From assembly GCA_030544215.1 (NCBI GenBank), contig JARZZO010000013.1, positions 49,619,196 to 49,683,195 of the forward strand: a DNA stretch of 64,000 nt, in the 5' to 3' direction. Both the position numbers and the translations under genes were made by a program. Shown here piece by piece: positions 45,856 through 56,836 of this stretch (positions are counted from its first letter, which is position 1; each line of letters starts with the position of its first letter). This stretch comes from Zantedeschia hybrid cultivar (Eukaryota; Streptophyta; Magnoliopsida; Alismatales; Araceae). Under the pieces are notes generated by a model. The model did not search any database and had not been told where the DNA came from. It worked only from the letters and a program-made list of their open reading frames with translations.

Positions 45856-48519
45856 TCACATAAAATAACGCCGAAGGCGCTTTACATTCCAGGTGCGAGG
45901 GAGAGGCTGGCCCGAAAGGGTCTCCAACCGATATGCCCCTCGTCTGATCACCTGTATGACCCGATAGGGCCCCTCCCAGTTGGGGGCAAGCTTTCCTGAG
46001 GCTTCGGCCGGTTTGGAAGCATGAGCATTTCTTAACACGAGGCTCCCGATCTCAAAGCTTCGGGGCTTCACTCGAGTGTTGTGGTACTTGGCCATACGCT
46101 GCTGATAAGCCGCCAGCCGGATACGAGCCCTGTCTCGGGTCTCTTCAATGAGGTCCAAATGATCTTTCAAGCCTTCTTCGTTGGCCTCCGGATTGTAAGC
46201 AATGACTCTGGGAGAGGGAAGGCCGACTTCCACTGGAATAACGGCCTCTATCCCATAAGCCATGCGAAATGGAGTTTCGCCGGTAGGAGTTCGGCTCGTC
46301 GTCCGATAGGCCCACAGAACACTCGGCAGCTCCTCTACCCATCGGCCTTTGGCTTCGCCGAGGCGGGTTTTCAGTCCCTGCAGCAGGCTTCGGTTGGTGA
46401 CTTCGACCTGGCCGTTTGCTCGAGGATGGGCTACCGAAGTGAATTTGTGGAGTATGCCGAAGCTGGTGCAGTTGTCGCTGAACCGACGGCTATCGAACTG
46501 CTTGCCGTTGTCCGAAATGATGGCCCGGGGGACGCCGAACCGGCAGATGATGGACTTCCATACGAAGTTCCAAGCATTGCTATCGGTTATTGATGCGAGG
46601 GGTTCGGCTTCTACCCACTTAGTAAAATAATCTACCGCCACGATGAGGAATTTTCTTTGGCCGGTGGTGATGGGAAAAGGCCCCAGGAGGTCGATTCCCC
46701 ATTGAGCGAAAGGCCAGGGATCGGATAAGGGGGTCAGAAGGGCGGCCGCCTGGTGGATGAGGTAGCTAAACCTCTGGCATTGATCACAGCGCCGTACGAG
46801 GGCTAAAGCGTCCTCTCGGAGTGTCGGCCACCAGTAGCCTTGCCTTAGAAGCTTGTGAGCCAGGGCCCTTCCTCCCGCATGCGCTCCGCATACCCCTTCA
46901 TGTACTTCTCTCGTGGCGTAGTTGGCTTCAGCCGGGCCGAGGCATCGCAGCAGCGATCGGCCGAAGGACTTCTTGTATAATTCCCCGTCCAGGAAGAGGA
47001 AATGGGATGAGCGTTGCCGAATGTGCTTCGCCTCCCTTGAGTCTGGCGGGACTTCTCCTCGGAGGAGAAAAGCGACGAGGGGAGTCATCCACGTCTCGGC
47101 TTCGGCCTCAGTGACCTGCATGGCTTCAGGCTCGTCGAGGCTTGGTTCGGCGAGTTCCTCCACTAGGATCAATCGGCCTCCTCCCCCGTCTTGAGTTGAC
47201 GTCAGCCGGGAAAGTGCATCGGCTCGGGTATTTTCGGCTCTCGGGATCGTCACGATTTCATAAGAATCGAATTGAGCGAGGATCTTGCGAGTCACCTGGA
47301 GATAAGATGCCATTATCGCGTCCCGAGCCTCGTATTCTCTGGAAATATGGCTGGCGATCAGCTGAGAATCGCTGAAGGCTTTCAGGTTCCGGGCGCCGAG
47401 CTTCCTCGCGGCCCGGAGGCCAGAAATGAGGGCTTCGTACTCGGCGGCGTTGTTAGTTGCTGGAAAGGAGAAACGCAAGGCGTACTCCGTGACGACTCCT
47501 TCGGGCGATGCTAGGATCCACCCTGCGCCGCTGCCCGTGGAGCACGCAAAGCCGTCTACAAAGAGTCGCCATTCGTCTGCTAATGGACGAGCCGAAATGT
47601 CCTCGGCTTCGGGCACGTCGGCTTTCGGCTGAGGTGCCGAAGAAGCGCCGGGAGTGAGTTCGGCGATGAAGTCCGCCAATGCCTGGGCTTTTATTGCTAC
47701 CCGAGGTGCGTAGGAGATGTCGAACTCTCCTAACTCAATTGCCCATTTTGCCAGCCTGCCGGACACCTCCGGTCGGGAGAGAATCTGCCTCAGGGGCTGG
47801 TCGGTAAGAACCTTTACCGAATGAGCAAGAAAATAAGGCCGGAGCCTCCTCGCGGACGAGACGAGGGCTAAAGCCAGTTTTTCCAGCGCGAGATACCGGA
47901 GTTCCGCTCCTTGAAGGGCTCGGCTGGTATAGTAGACTGGCTTCTGAACGCCATCTTGATCTCGGACGAGGACGGCGTTGAGAGCCGTCTCGGAGACTGC
48001 GAGGTACAGGCTCAGAGGCTCCCCGGGGACCGGCTTGGACAGAATGGGGACTTTGGATAGGTAGGCCTTCAGCTGGTCGAAGGCTGCTTGGCACTCATCC
48101 GTCCATTCGAAGCTATTGGCCTTCTTCAGCAGCTTGAAGAAGGGGAAACAGTAATCTGCCGCCCTCGACATGAAGCGGCTTAGGGCTGCGATCCTCCCGT
48201 TCAGCTTCTGTACCTCTCGGAGGTTTGCCGGGGGGCGCATTTGGATGATGGCCGAAACCTTCTTGGGGTTAGCTTCTACCCCTCGGTGAGTGACCATGTA
48301 CCCGAGGAACTTCCCGGAGGCTACCCCGAAGGCGCACTTGGCCGGATTCAGCTTCATCTTCTACCGCCGTAGGGTGGAGAATGTCTCGGCCAAGTCGGCC
48401 AAGTGTTCTGCGGCGACACGGCTTTTGACCAACATGTCGTCTATGTAGACCTCCATGTTTCGGCCGAGTTGCGGGGCGAACACCTTATTGACAAGGTGCT
48501 GATATGTCGCGCCGGCGTT
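45856..48519 (-). pseudogene. Tat-type polyprotein, RT end - RNase H - aRNH - integrase part
   Basis: Continues the RT frame after the solo LTR insertion (the catalytic YVDDMLVKS is at about 48440-48420), then an in-frame TAG at 48361-48363, then 833 open codons from 48357. In those: RT thumb (residues 1-70). A first RNase H (about 100-230) whose usual YSDAS reads YLAVSE, so its catalytic Asp is missing. A second, archaeal-type RNase H (263-385) with FVDG, NNAAEYEAL, FSDSQL and TRADALSRL supplying D268, E307, D330 and D380. Then an integrase with HEGVCGAHAGG, CDQCQRF, GIDLLGPF, IISDNGKQF and GQVEVTNRSL. The degenerate first and intact second RNase H is the hallmark of Tat elements. Not functional because of the stop and the split RT. 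Confidence 0.85.
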
Positions 48520-48524
48520 CTTCA

Positions 48525-49985
48525 TGTTGGGATCACTGTGTCGGGATCCGATCCTAAAACGCAGCGGAACAAAGAAGTTCGGGATCGGATCTGTCCCGTT
48601 TCGTTCGTTAAAACAAAACCGGTGTAAATCGAATTTACCTTGCGCGGAATCGAATCCGCGTCCGTTTTCTGGTTCCGTCGGAGCGATGCCGCAAGTCGCA
48701 CAGATGCCCGACCTCTAGCGGTATCCACGCGGTTCTCCTCGCGATGGATCGTCCTCGCTTCCTCGCTCGCTGCGGCTGCCCAGAGGAGAGAGAAAGTGGG
48801 GAAGAACGAATGACGGCTAGGTCAGGGTTGCTGGCCCCGGACGTAGAATCCGTTCTTTTATAAGAAGTCAGTTTGCGGTTTTTCACAAAAACCCAGACTT
48901 ATCCGAAATCCTGTCGGATTATCCATCGACTTGAAAACCATTTGCGTGTGACCCTCTAGGCCCAATTACCAGTCCAGTTAATAGCCCATTAAGTCCAGTA
49001 ACCCTTTACTGACCCACTGAATTAATTAATATCCTTATATTCAATTAATCAGCCGAATTTAATGTCCCACAATAAATTCGGACAGACTGCCGATCAAGTT
49101 GGATGCCAAGCAACATCACGTGATCCTGGATGGAACTGGGGTTATTGCAACCCTCTATTGGAACCTTTCTGTCATCGGTTAGCGCGCGGATATAATCCTT
49201 CATCCGTACAATGTTCCCGAATCGACCTAGGGCATGGTTTACTGTTAAACCCTATTTGGTCGATTCACTTGAATCAGATGCCGCTAATCTGAATCCGATA
49301 ACTCCTTATCGATTACAGAGTCCGCCCTGGCCAGGGACTTTAAGCGCATCATTCCCGGAACATTCTCTCTCAAACAACCGAGAGCGGATGATCCCGTATT
49401 GAACACACAATTACCTTCGAGGGCATTTCCCTGAACCCGATCACTTGACTTATTGATATCCCATGGTTAGGGATTCGTTCGTCAAGGTCAAAGCTCAGAA
49501 ACCTACCAACAAGGTATCCTTGGAGTCTCAGGTCCAAGGATCATCCACGCAACCGTGACAATTGAATCGAGCTGGTTAACAGTGAGGTGATTACCATCCA
49601 GCGATTCATAGTCGGATCAGTTCAGTGAACTCATTCACCAATGAGCACCTATAGGTTCAGCATAGTGTCTCCACACAAGTGACTTATAGGATCAGTCACC
49701 CTCATCATATGAGCTGAAGTAACCTATACTAGTCTATCCGGATGTTCGATGTCCTATCTCAAACATCCTATGACTAGGAACAATTAAGAACATGTGTTTA
49801 TAAGTTTTCGGTCTCGTAATTATGATCTCATCATAATCCGAAGACTATTGCACATGTTCATGGACTTCATCGTGATACGATAAACACATATCGAATTAAT
49901 TACACACAATGAATTATTTCCATTTATTAATAATCTGAATATGTACACAGTATCGGATTGGCTTTGAGACCATCTAATACTAACA
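48525..49985 (-). mobile_element. Solo LTR inserted in the Tat RT
   Basis: 1,461 bases with TGTTGGGATC...CTAACA ends and the perfect 5-base duplication CTTCA on each side (48520-48524, 49986-49990). A minus-strand TATA-like TTATAAAAG at about 48855-48863 suggests minus orientation. No ORF of note, no internal element sequence. It resembles copia LTRs in layout, but family assignment is a guess. Confidence 0.85.
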
Positions 49986-52115
49986 CTTCAGACCGAAGGG
50001 CATCCGGGTATAGCAGTATAGACCCAGATCGGTCGTGAAGCTGGTTTTGCTCTCATCATCCGAATACATCCGGATCTGGTGATAGCCTGAATAGGCGTCA
50101 AGGAAGTTTAAGAGCTCGTGGCCGGAAGTTGCGTCCACCACCTGGTCTATTCGAGGCAGCGGGAAGCTATCCATCGGACAGGCCTTGTTGAGGTTGGTGA
50201 AGTCCACGCACATTCGCCACTTGCCATCTTTTTTTGGCACCATCACCACGTTGGCGATCCAGTCTGGATGATGCACCTCTCGGAGGTGTCCGGCGTCCAG
50301 CCCCTTCTGCACTTCAGCTTGGATGGCGGCTCTCCTTTCCTGATTGAAGGTGCGCCGCTTCTGCTTTACCGGGGGCTGGTCGGGATCAATATGCAGTCGG
50401 TGCTCTGCTACTTCCGGGTCAACCCCGGGCATGTCCACCGGAGACCAAGCGAAAACGTCGAGATTCTTTTTCAAGAACTTGGTGAGCTTCTCTGCTTCGG
50501 TCTTCTCTAGGCCGGAGCTTATCATCAGGGTTCGTCCTTCGCCTCCCGGAATCGGAATGGCGAGGAGTGCTTCCCCCGGAGATGCCTCGGCTGATGATTT
50601 GATCGCTAGGGTTTCGGCCGCGGCCTTCCCTTTGACCGAAATCATATAGCATTGCCGGGCTGCTTCTTGATTCCCTCTGGCCTCGCCTATTCCGTGGCTG
50701 GTATGAAACTTCAGCTTCTGATGGAAAGACGAAGGCACTGCTCCGACCCCGCCGATTAGCCTTCGGCCGAAGATGGCGTTGTAGGCTGAATCGATTTTCA
50801 CAACGGCAAAATCCGTTTCGACGGTTAGTTGCCGGGGGGCGGAACCTATGGTTACAGGGAGTCGGACAATGCCCTCTACTCGGCAAGGCGAGCCGTTAAA
50901 ACCAAAGAGGGGGCCCCGGTGAGGCTTCATATTAGCCTCATTCAATCCCATTTTTACAAAACAATCGTAAAATAAGATATTTGGGGCGCTTCCATTATCG
51001 ACAAAAATACGATGTACATCGTAACTATTTATTACAGCGTTTATAACGAGGGCGTCGTCGTGAGGGACCTGAACATCAGTCAGGTCCTCTGAGCCGAAGG
51101 TAATATCTTCTTGGCGAGGCCGCTTCGGCTCGACGTCGATCGTCGCTATAGTGGCAGAGCTGCGCTGCCGTGGCCTCGATCCTTCCCCTGGCCCTCCGGA
51201 TATCATCATAATAGACCCAGAGCTGGGTCTTTGATGGGGTGCTTCTGCCGGGGCCGAGGTGACCTTCGGCGGAAGAGCGGCTTCTATCGCCGGGTGTTGC
51301 TGTTGCCTGGGCGTCGCAGGGACGTCCCGGTTCCGTTGTGGCGGGGGCTGCTCTCGTCGGTACTGCGACAGTCTTCCCTCCCGGATGAGGCGATCGATTT
51401 CCTCTCGAAGCTGTCGGCACTCATCCGTCGTGTGGCCGATCTCCCGGTGATACTCACAGTATTTGCCAGAGTCCCTTCGGCGAGGATCCGACTTGATGCG
51501 CTCCGGCCACCGGATCATGCCCTTCACCTCCATGAGCATTCGGGAAGGGGGAGCAGGTAAGGGTAGGTACCGCGGTTGCGGGTCTCGTCGCCTCTCTCTG
51601 TCCCAGTCCTCCCGGCAATAACGCTTTCGGGAGGGCTCTTGATCTTCAGGCCGAGGTCGGACCACCTGGGGGGCAGGTGCCGAGGCTGCTTCGGCCACGC
51701 CTTTACCTCTGGACATCATCAGGACCTCCCGGTTGATGTATTTATGGGCCCGGGCCACTAGGTGCTGGAAGGTAGGGGGATGTCGTTTCCCAATGGCGCC
51801 GAGGAGCCCTTCGTCCCGACACCCGCTGATCACGGCCGAGACCGCGATCGAGCTGTCGAGGTTCGGGATTTGGGCGGCCTCGGTCCGGAACTTGGTGAAG
51901 TATTCCTGGAGAGTTTCGGTGGGGCCCTGCCGGATGGCTAATAGGCTGGCGGAGGTTTTGCACTGCCGGGTGGCATCATAAAACTGGTCGATAAACAACT
52001 GGCCCAACTGGACTAGGGAGTGGATGGAGTTGGGGGCCAGCGTCTCGAACCAGGTGAGGGTGGTTTTCTCAAGGGTAAGGGGGAAAAGTCGGTAGCGGAC
52101 TGCCTCGGCGACCCC
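49986..52115 (-). pseudogene. Tat-type polyprotein, gag end - protease - RT start
   Basis: Open reading frame in the same frame as the gag start, entered after the stop at 52116-52118. Contains the capsid end (LFIDQFYDATRQCKTSASLL), a Tat-type zinc knuckle (CEYHREIGHTTDEC), protease with FVDNGSAPNIL, and RT beginning with KKDGKWRMCVDF, PLPRIDQVVD, FLDAYSGYHQI and the MPFGLK motif, where the solo LTR cuts it. It belongs to the same polyprotein as 45856-48519 and 52116-52829. Confidence 0.85.
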
Positions 52116-52829
52116 TCAGACCAAGAGGTACGCGTTGAATCTCTGGAAATGACAGACCGGATCTGTCATTCCGTCGTAGAGAGGGCCCTTCGGCAGCTTG
52201 AAATTGGGAGGCACCTCGGTAGCCAGGAGCTCCGCTGTGAACGGGGTCTGCTCCAAGATGTTGCTGGCAAGAGGTGCCCCGTATGTCCGGGACACCATCT
52301 GCTGCATTTCCTTGCATATTGCCGTCAGCCGCCGGTCCAGGTCCGAGGCGGTCGAAGTAGTGACCGATTGTCCTCCGGTCCGTGCCGGGCGAAATTCCGA
52401 CGAAGCATAGTCCCGCTCCGTCAGTCGATCTGAGCGAGCTCGGGCAGGTAATGCCGAGGGCTCGCTGCGCGTCGCAGCGATTTCGTTGGGAGAAACCGGT
52501 GTAGTCGTCGGCCGGAACCGGACATCTTGTACTGGGTAGAGTGGGGGGAGTGGCGCTTGCTGAGGAAGCTGTCCCATCAGTCCTACGCGCTGGGCGATGG
52601 CGGATACCATCTCTTGAAGCGGCACTAGGGAGGTGACGGCAGCTGCTAGCGTCGCCATTTGCTGTTGGAGCACCTCCACTCGGTCTTCCGCAGCGGACTC
52701 CGGTATGACTGGCAGAGGCATGCTCGGCGGGGCAGAAGGGGCGCCTTCGGAAGGCAGCATCTGCGCCGAGGCGTCCCGTGCCTCTGCTTCGCTTTGTCCG
52801 GATCGTCGGGTAACAGGTCTTTGAGACAT
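52116..52829 (-). pseudogene. Tat-type gag, N-terminal part
   Basis: Starts MSQRPVTRRSG at 52829 just after the PBS and runs about 237 codons to an in-frame TGA. Contains a coiled-coil-like stretch (VEVLQQQMATLAAAVTSL) and the start of the gag core (PLYDGMTDPVCHFQRFNAYLL). The stop falls inside the conserved gag core, so gag is truncated. Upstream codons in the same frame run through the PBS and are not expected to be translated. Confidence 0.8.
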
Positions 52830-52839
52830 GACTTGTTTG

Positions 52840-52861
52840 GTTTCCCACAGACGGCGCCACG
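52840..52861 (-). other. Primer-binding site of the Tat-type element
   Basis: On the minus strand the LTR end (CTACATCA) is followed by CG and then TGGCGCCGTCTGTGGG. The first nine bases fit the complement of a tRNA-Asp 3' end (TGGCGCCGT), a primer used by Tat/Athila elements. Confidence 0.6.
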
Positions 52862-53737
52862 TGATGTAGCCGAAGCTATCACGACAGAATTCCAAAGCTG
52901 GAATCCGAAGTTATGGATCCGGAGCTGGGTCGGATCGGTGTAAGAGGCCCGACGGGGATCCGGAAGGCGAAGGAGGCAGAGGCGAAGCCGAAAGTCCGAG
53001 GCTGAGGATGGCTCGGTCGGGGACTAGCTTGCCTTCAGAAGGCGGGGCCGAGACTCCTTCGGTCGGGGATGCAACCGGCGCACGGCGTCAAGACCTGGGA
53101 GAGAAATCCGAGGTCGGCGGCCGAGACCGACTCGGGGAGGTCGGCGATGATTCGAACCGAGCTCCTGCAGGAGAGGAAGAAGAAGAAACCGGTCAACAGG
53201 AGTCCTGGGCTTCGGCCCTTAGGAACCCCCTCCGACGGTTAAGTTAGCTTCTGAAAAAGATTCGATTCAGAAGACAGAGTAGCTTTAATGCTTTTTGGAC
53301 TATAGTCCTTTAGGGTCTCGAAGGCATAGGAGTCCATACCTTTGGCAATAAATAGCGGTGTATTTATAGCAGATGATAGAGGATGGTTAACGGTGATAGC
53401 CGATATAGGACTATGTTCCGGGTTTACTGGTAAACCGCAATAGTGCCTAGTCCTTTACCGGAGTGGGCCGGACTCGGCTATCGGGCCGAAGGGGGTTGGG
53501 CCGCTGATGGGCCGAAGCCTGCTGGGCCTGGGGCCGCCGGGCTGCTCCCGGGCCGTAGACTGGTGGGCCGCTGACGGGCTGAAGCCTGTTGGGCCAGGAG
53601 CAACGGTGCCGCTTACGGGCCGAGGGCTGTTGGGCCGCTGATGGGCCGAAGGCTCCCTGAGGGCCTTGTACTGCTGCTGCTGGGCTGAACTGGGTTTGGG
53701 CTTGTTTTAATAGGCCGAAGCGGATTCTGCCTCATCA
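52862..53737 (-). repeat. Inner 5' LTR of the Tat-type element
   Basis: 876 bases; directly adjacent to PBS and gag. It is slightly different from the outer LTRs (for example ACAGAATTCCAAAGC for ACCGGATTCCGAAGC at the gag-side end, plus an 11-base 'aaccccctccg' segment near 53224). Confidence 0.88.
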
Positions 53738-53758
53738 CATATGGCCGTGATCAGCACG
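53738..53758. other. 21-base remnant of a second internal region
   Basis: Lies between two LTRs. It starts CATA (as after the 3' LTR at 32630) and ends CACG (as before the 5' LTR at 52858-52861), so it looks like the two edges of an internal region whose rest has been deleted. Confidence 0.6.
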
Positions 53759-54625
53759 TGATGTAGCCGAAGCTATCACGACCGGATTCCGAAGCTGGAA
53801 TCCGAAGTTATGGATCCGGAGCTGGGTCGGATCGGTGTAAGAGGCCCGACGGGGATCCGGAAGGCGAAGGAGGTAGAGGCGAAGCCGAAAGTCCGAGGCT
53901 GAGGATGGCTCGGTCGGGGACTAGCTTGCCTTCAGAAGGCGGGGCCGAGACTCCTTCGGTCGGGGATGCAGTCGGCGCACGGCGTCGAGACCTGGGAGAG
54001 AAATCCGAGGTCGGCGGCCGAGACCGACTCGGGGAGGTCGGCGATGATTCGAACCGAACTCCTGCAGGAGGGGAAGAAGAAGAAACCGGTCAGCAGGAGT
54101 CCCGGGCTTCGGCCCTTAGGCCGACGGTTAAGTTAGCTTCTGAAGAAGATTTGATTCATAAGACAGAGTAGCTTTAATGCTTTTTGGACTATAGTCCTTT
54201 AGGGTCTCGAAGGCATAGAAGTCCATACCTTTGGCAATAAATAGCGGTGTATTTATAGCAGAGGATAGAGGATGGTTAACAGTGATAGCCGATATAGGAC
54301 TATGTTCCGGGTTTACTGGTAAACCGCTATAGTGCCTAGTCCTTCACCGGAGTGGGCCGGACTCGGCTATCGGGCCGAATGGGGTTGGGCCGCTGATGGG
54401 CCGAAGCCTGCTGGGCCTGGGGCCGCCGGGCTGCTCCCGAGCCGTAGACTGGTGGGCCACTGACGGGCTGAAGCCTGTTGGCCGGGAGCAACGGTGCCGC
54501 TTACGGGCCGAGGGCTGTTGGGCCGCTGATGGGCCGAAGGCTCCCTGAGAGCCTTGTACTGCTGCTGCTGGGCTGAACTGGGTTTGGACTTGTTTTAATG
54601 GGCCGAAGCGGATTCTGCCTCATCA
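53759..54625 (-). repeat. Outer 5' LTR of the Tat-type element
   Basis: 867 bases; its outer end abuts the ATAAT duplication (54626-54630) that matches 31757-31761. Confidence 0.88.
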
Positions 54626-54630
54626 ATAAT

Positions 54631-56380
54631 TAAAAGTAACTTTCAAGTATTTTTTTTTCCAAATTCAGTCAAAATTCATATTTTTGAAAAGAGTGACTAA
54701 GTTGATTGAGCAGGAGGTTGGTATTCAATTCTTAGTAAAACTGGATATTTGCTCCTATATTTGAAAGAGAACTTCGCATAGTCCAGCAATTCTCTAGAAG
54801 TACTTGTACGGACAAAGAGAATAAATCTTACAGCATACTAAAGTCAGATGGTAGTGGTAGGGGTTTCTTTTTAAACTTTATCAATTTGAATCTGACACTT
54901 CCTGAAAGGAGTGTAAAAAAAGAGTGAACCTAACTGTTCTCCATAATCCGATCCAAATCACCATCCATCGCTACCGGCGAACGATGAACCGTTTGGATCA
55001 GATTTTTGAAGGGCTTCGGTTTTCACAAACACCGACTTTAGTTAGGATAAGATGCTTTAATTAATAAATGGCGGAGCACGCGCGAGAACGGTCACTAAAG
55101 TGCACGAGTCACAAGGATCAGAGGTCCCCGTCGAGACGAATTGCCCGAGGAAATGGAGAGAAATAATAAGATTCTTCTTTTTTTCTATCTTTTTATTAAT
55201 ATCCTTCTTTAAAACTTGCGGTGGTGGGGATTTTAAAATTTCAAAACACTTTTTAAAACTTCAAACACGCGCCACCCGGCGGCACGGTTCACGGAGGCCG
55301 AGCCGCCCAGGCGCGACAGCCGATTGGGCTGGGCCGCTGGGGCGGGGAACTGGACTAGGGCTTCCCGTAATTTAGAACAAAATGTGAGGGTAGAACTGAG
55401 ACAAGAAGTATTTTGTCTTTTCCGCTTCCATTTTGTTTCTTTTGTTCACGACCCTGGGCGGCAGCTCCGCCAGAAATATTCATATCCACTGCGCCGGTGG
55501 GCTCACCGCGCCTCATAAAGAGCAATTTGTTATTTGAATCGTGGCATCTTTTTATTGGCTAATATATAGTACACCGGGTCCAGACGATCACGTACTTCTT
55601 AGAGGAGCCTTTTTTTGGTATGTGGGGCCCACAAACGAATAGTAACGGATAACGTTGCCGATCCGTCCGTTAGTGGACACGGATGTGAGTAAATTTCATT
55701 TTTTGATAAATGTGGAAATAGATAGTTCTTTTCTAGAGCCGTTCAGAAATAGCTATCTATTATAAGTACCAATCTTTGAGTTGCCCGTACGCCTGTGACG
55801 TAAAGGTGGCACCCTCTGTGCTGTGCGCAAGAGCATCGCGACGGAGTGAGTTCGTTGCCCGTTCTTAAATTCAATTGTTAACAACAAGTGACATTTCTGG
55901 TAAACTTAATTTTCCACCTGGGTTCTAACTTGTGTCGTATTGTAAAATTTATTTCAATGTGATTTAGATGGAATTTTAATTTTGTTTGATATTTTTATCT
56001 GATGAGAGAAGTTTAAAATTAAGTGTTCTCTTTCTCACTTATAGGAGAATTATTTTTTAGTTTAAATTTAATTTTAAGCAGAATTTCTTAATTAATTTTT
56101 ACACATGCAAAACACAGCAAATGAAGGTAAGACATGTAGGACATGAAGAAGAATGAAGGCCAAATTAAGAAGGAACACACAGCATGAACTATCAAAACAG
56201 CACATATAAGACGAGAAAAGGAACACCTTGGCAAGTCCCAAGTTGGACCATGAACAACGTTGGTCACACGTACATAATAGAACTAGAATGGAAAGAAAGA
56301 AACACCTTAGAGCAAGTTGGGACTGCGGACAATATGGTTATGGTTGAACCCTCGGCACCACTCCACTCCCCTCCCTTGCT
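54631..56380. other. Intergenic DNA
   Basis: No gene recognised. 54631-54660 resembles a Tourist-like MITE end. About 55255-55500 is GC-rich with a plus-strand open stretch of no recognised family. Confidence 0.4.
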
Positions 56381-56398
56381 CTCCTAGATCTCTTTCTC

Positions 56399-56746
56399 TC
56401 AACACTTGGACGGTGGGGTGAGGTGGCACTTGAGGGGCAGCTCGGTGGCTAGCTTGGGGTCGATGCTGATGGACTTCAACAACCCGGGGTTCTTGTTCTT
56501 GAAGTCGCAGAGGCAGGACATGTCGGCCTTGGCGAGCGCCTTGCAGCACTTCGGCAAAGGCGGGGAGGGGAGTTGCTTGGTGGAGACAGCCGGCTCGCAC
56601 GCCTGGAGGCCCTCCGGCGTCATGCCGCAAAGAAGGCCGGTCTGCCCCGCAGCCGGCCGTGCGGCAGCAACGGCGTGCCCGGTTGTGGTGGCCACCACCA
56701 GCAAGACGGCCATTGCAGCAACCAGAGCTAAGAGCTGCTTCTCCAT
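56399..56746 (-). CDS. Non-specific lipid-transfer protein, DIR1-like
   Basis: 115 aa from MEKQLLALVAAMAV to stop TGA. Residues 1-29 form a signal peptide, so the protein is secreted to the apoplast. The eight-cysteine motif is complete: C40, C50, C67-C68, C78-x-C80, C107 and C115. Between them the pattern MTPEGLQACEPAVS, PSPPLPKCC, ALAKADMSCLC and SIDPKLATELPLKC matches the DIR1 type, lipid carriers one member of which moves the systemic-acquired-resistance signal in Arabidopsis. Whether this copy does so is unknown. An upstream in-frame ATG (56836) would add 30 non-signal residues and is rejected. No intron. A second DIR1-like gene lies 3.6 kb away on the other strand. Confidence 0.9.
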   Translation of the reverse strand: MEKQLLALVAAMAVLLVVATTTGHAVAAARPAAGQTGLLCGMTPEGLQACEPAVSTKQLPSPPLPKCCKALAKADMSCLCDFKNKNPGLLKSISIDPKLATELPLKCHLTPPSKC

Positions 56747-56836
56747 CTTGCTCTCACTCTCTCTGTGTGTGTTAGTCTCTATTCTTAAGCTTAAGTAGAG
56801 GCGTGCAATGCAGGATCTAGATGAGTTCTCTCTCAT

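Larger units (their letters stand above)
31762..54625 (-). mobile_element. Tat-type Ty3/gypsy retrotransposon with nested insertions
   Basis: Whole nested block, bounded by the 5-base duplication ATAAT (31757-31761 and 54626-54630) and by TGATGTAG...CTCATCA LTRs. The host element reads on the minus strand: 5' LTRs at right, PBS, gag, protease, RT, RNase H, archaeal-type RNase H, integrase, tandem-repeat 3' region, polypurine tract and 3' LTR at left. The aRNH plus domain order places it in the Tat group. Two insertions interrupt it: a solo LTR at 48525-49985 and a chromovirus at 33854-45582. Confidence 0.88.

Noticed and set aside
55100..55518. Two overlapping plus-strand open frames
   Set aside because: No recognised domain; low-complexity T-rich and GC-rich segments joined by chance.
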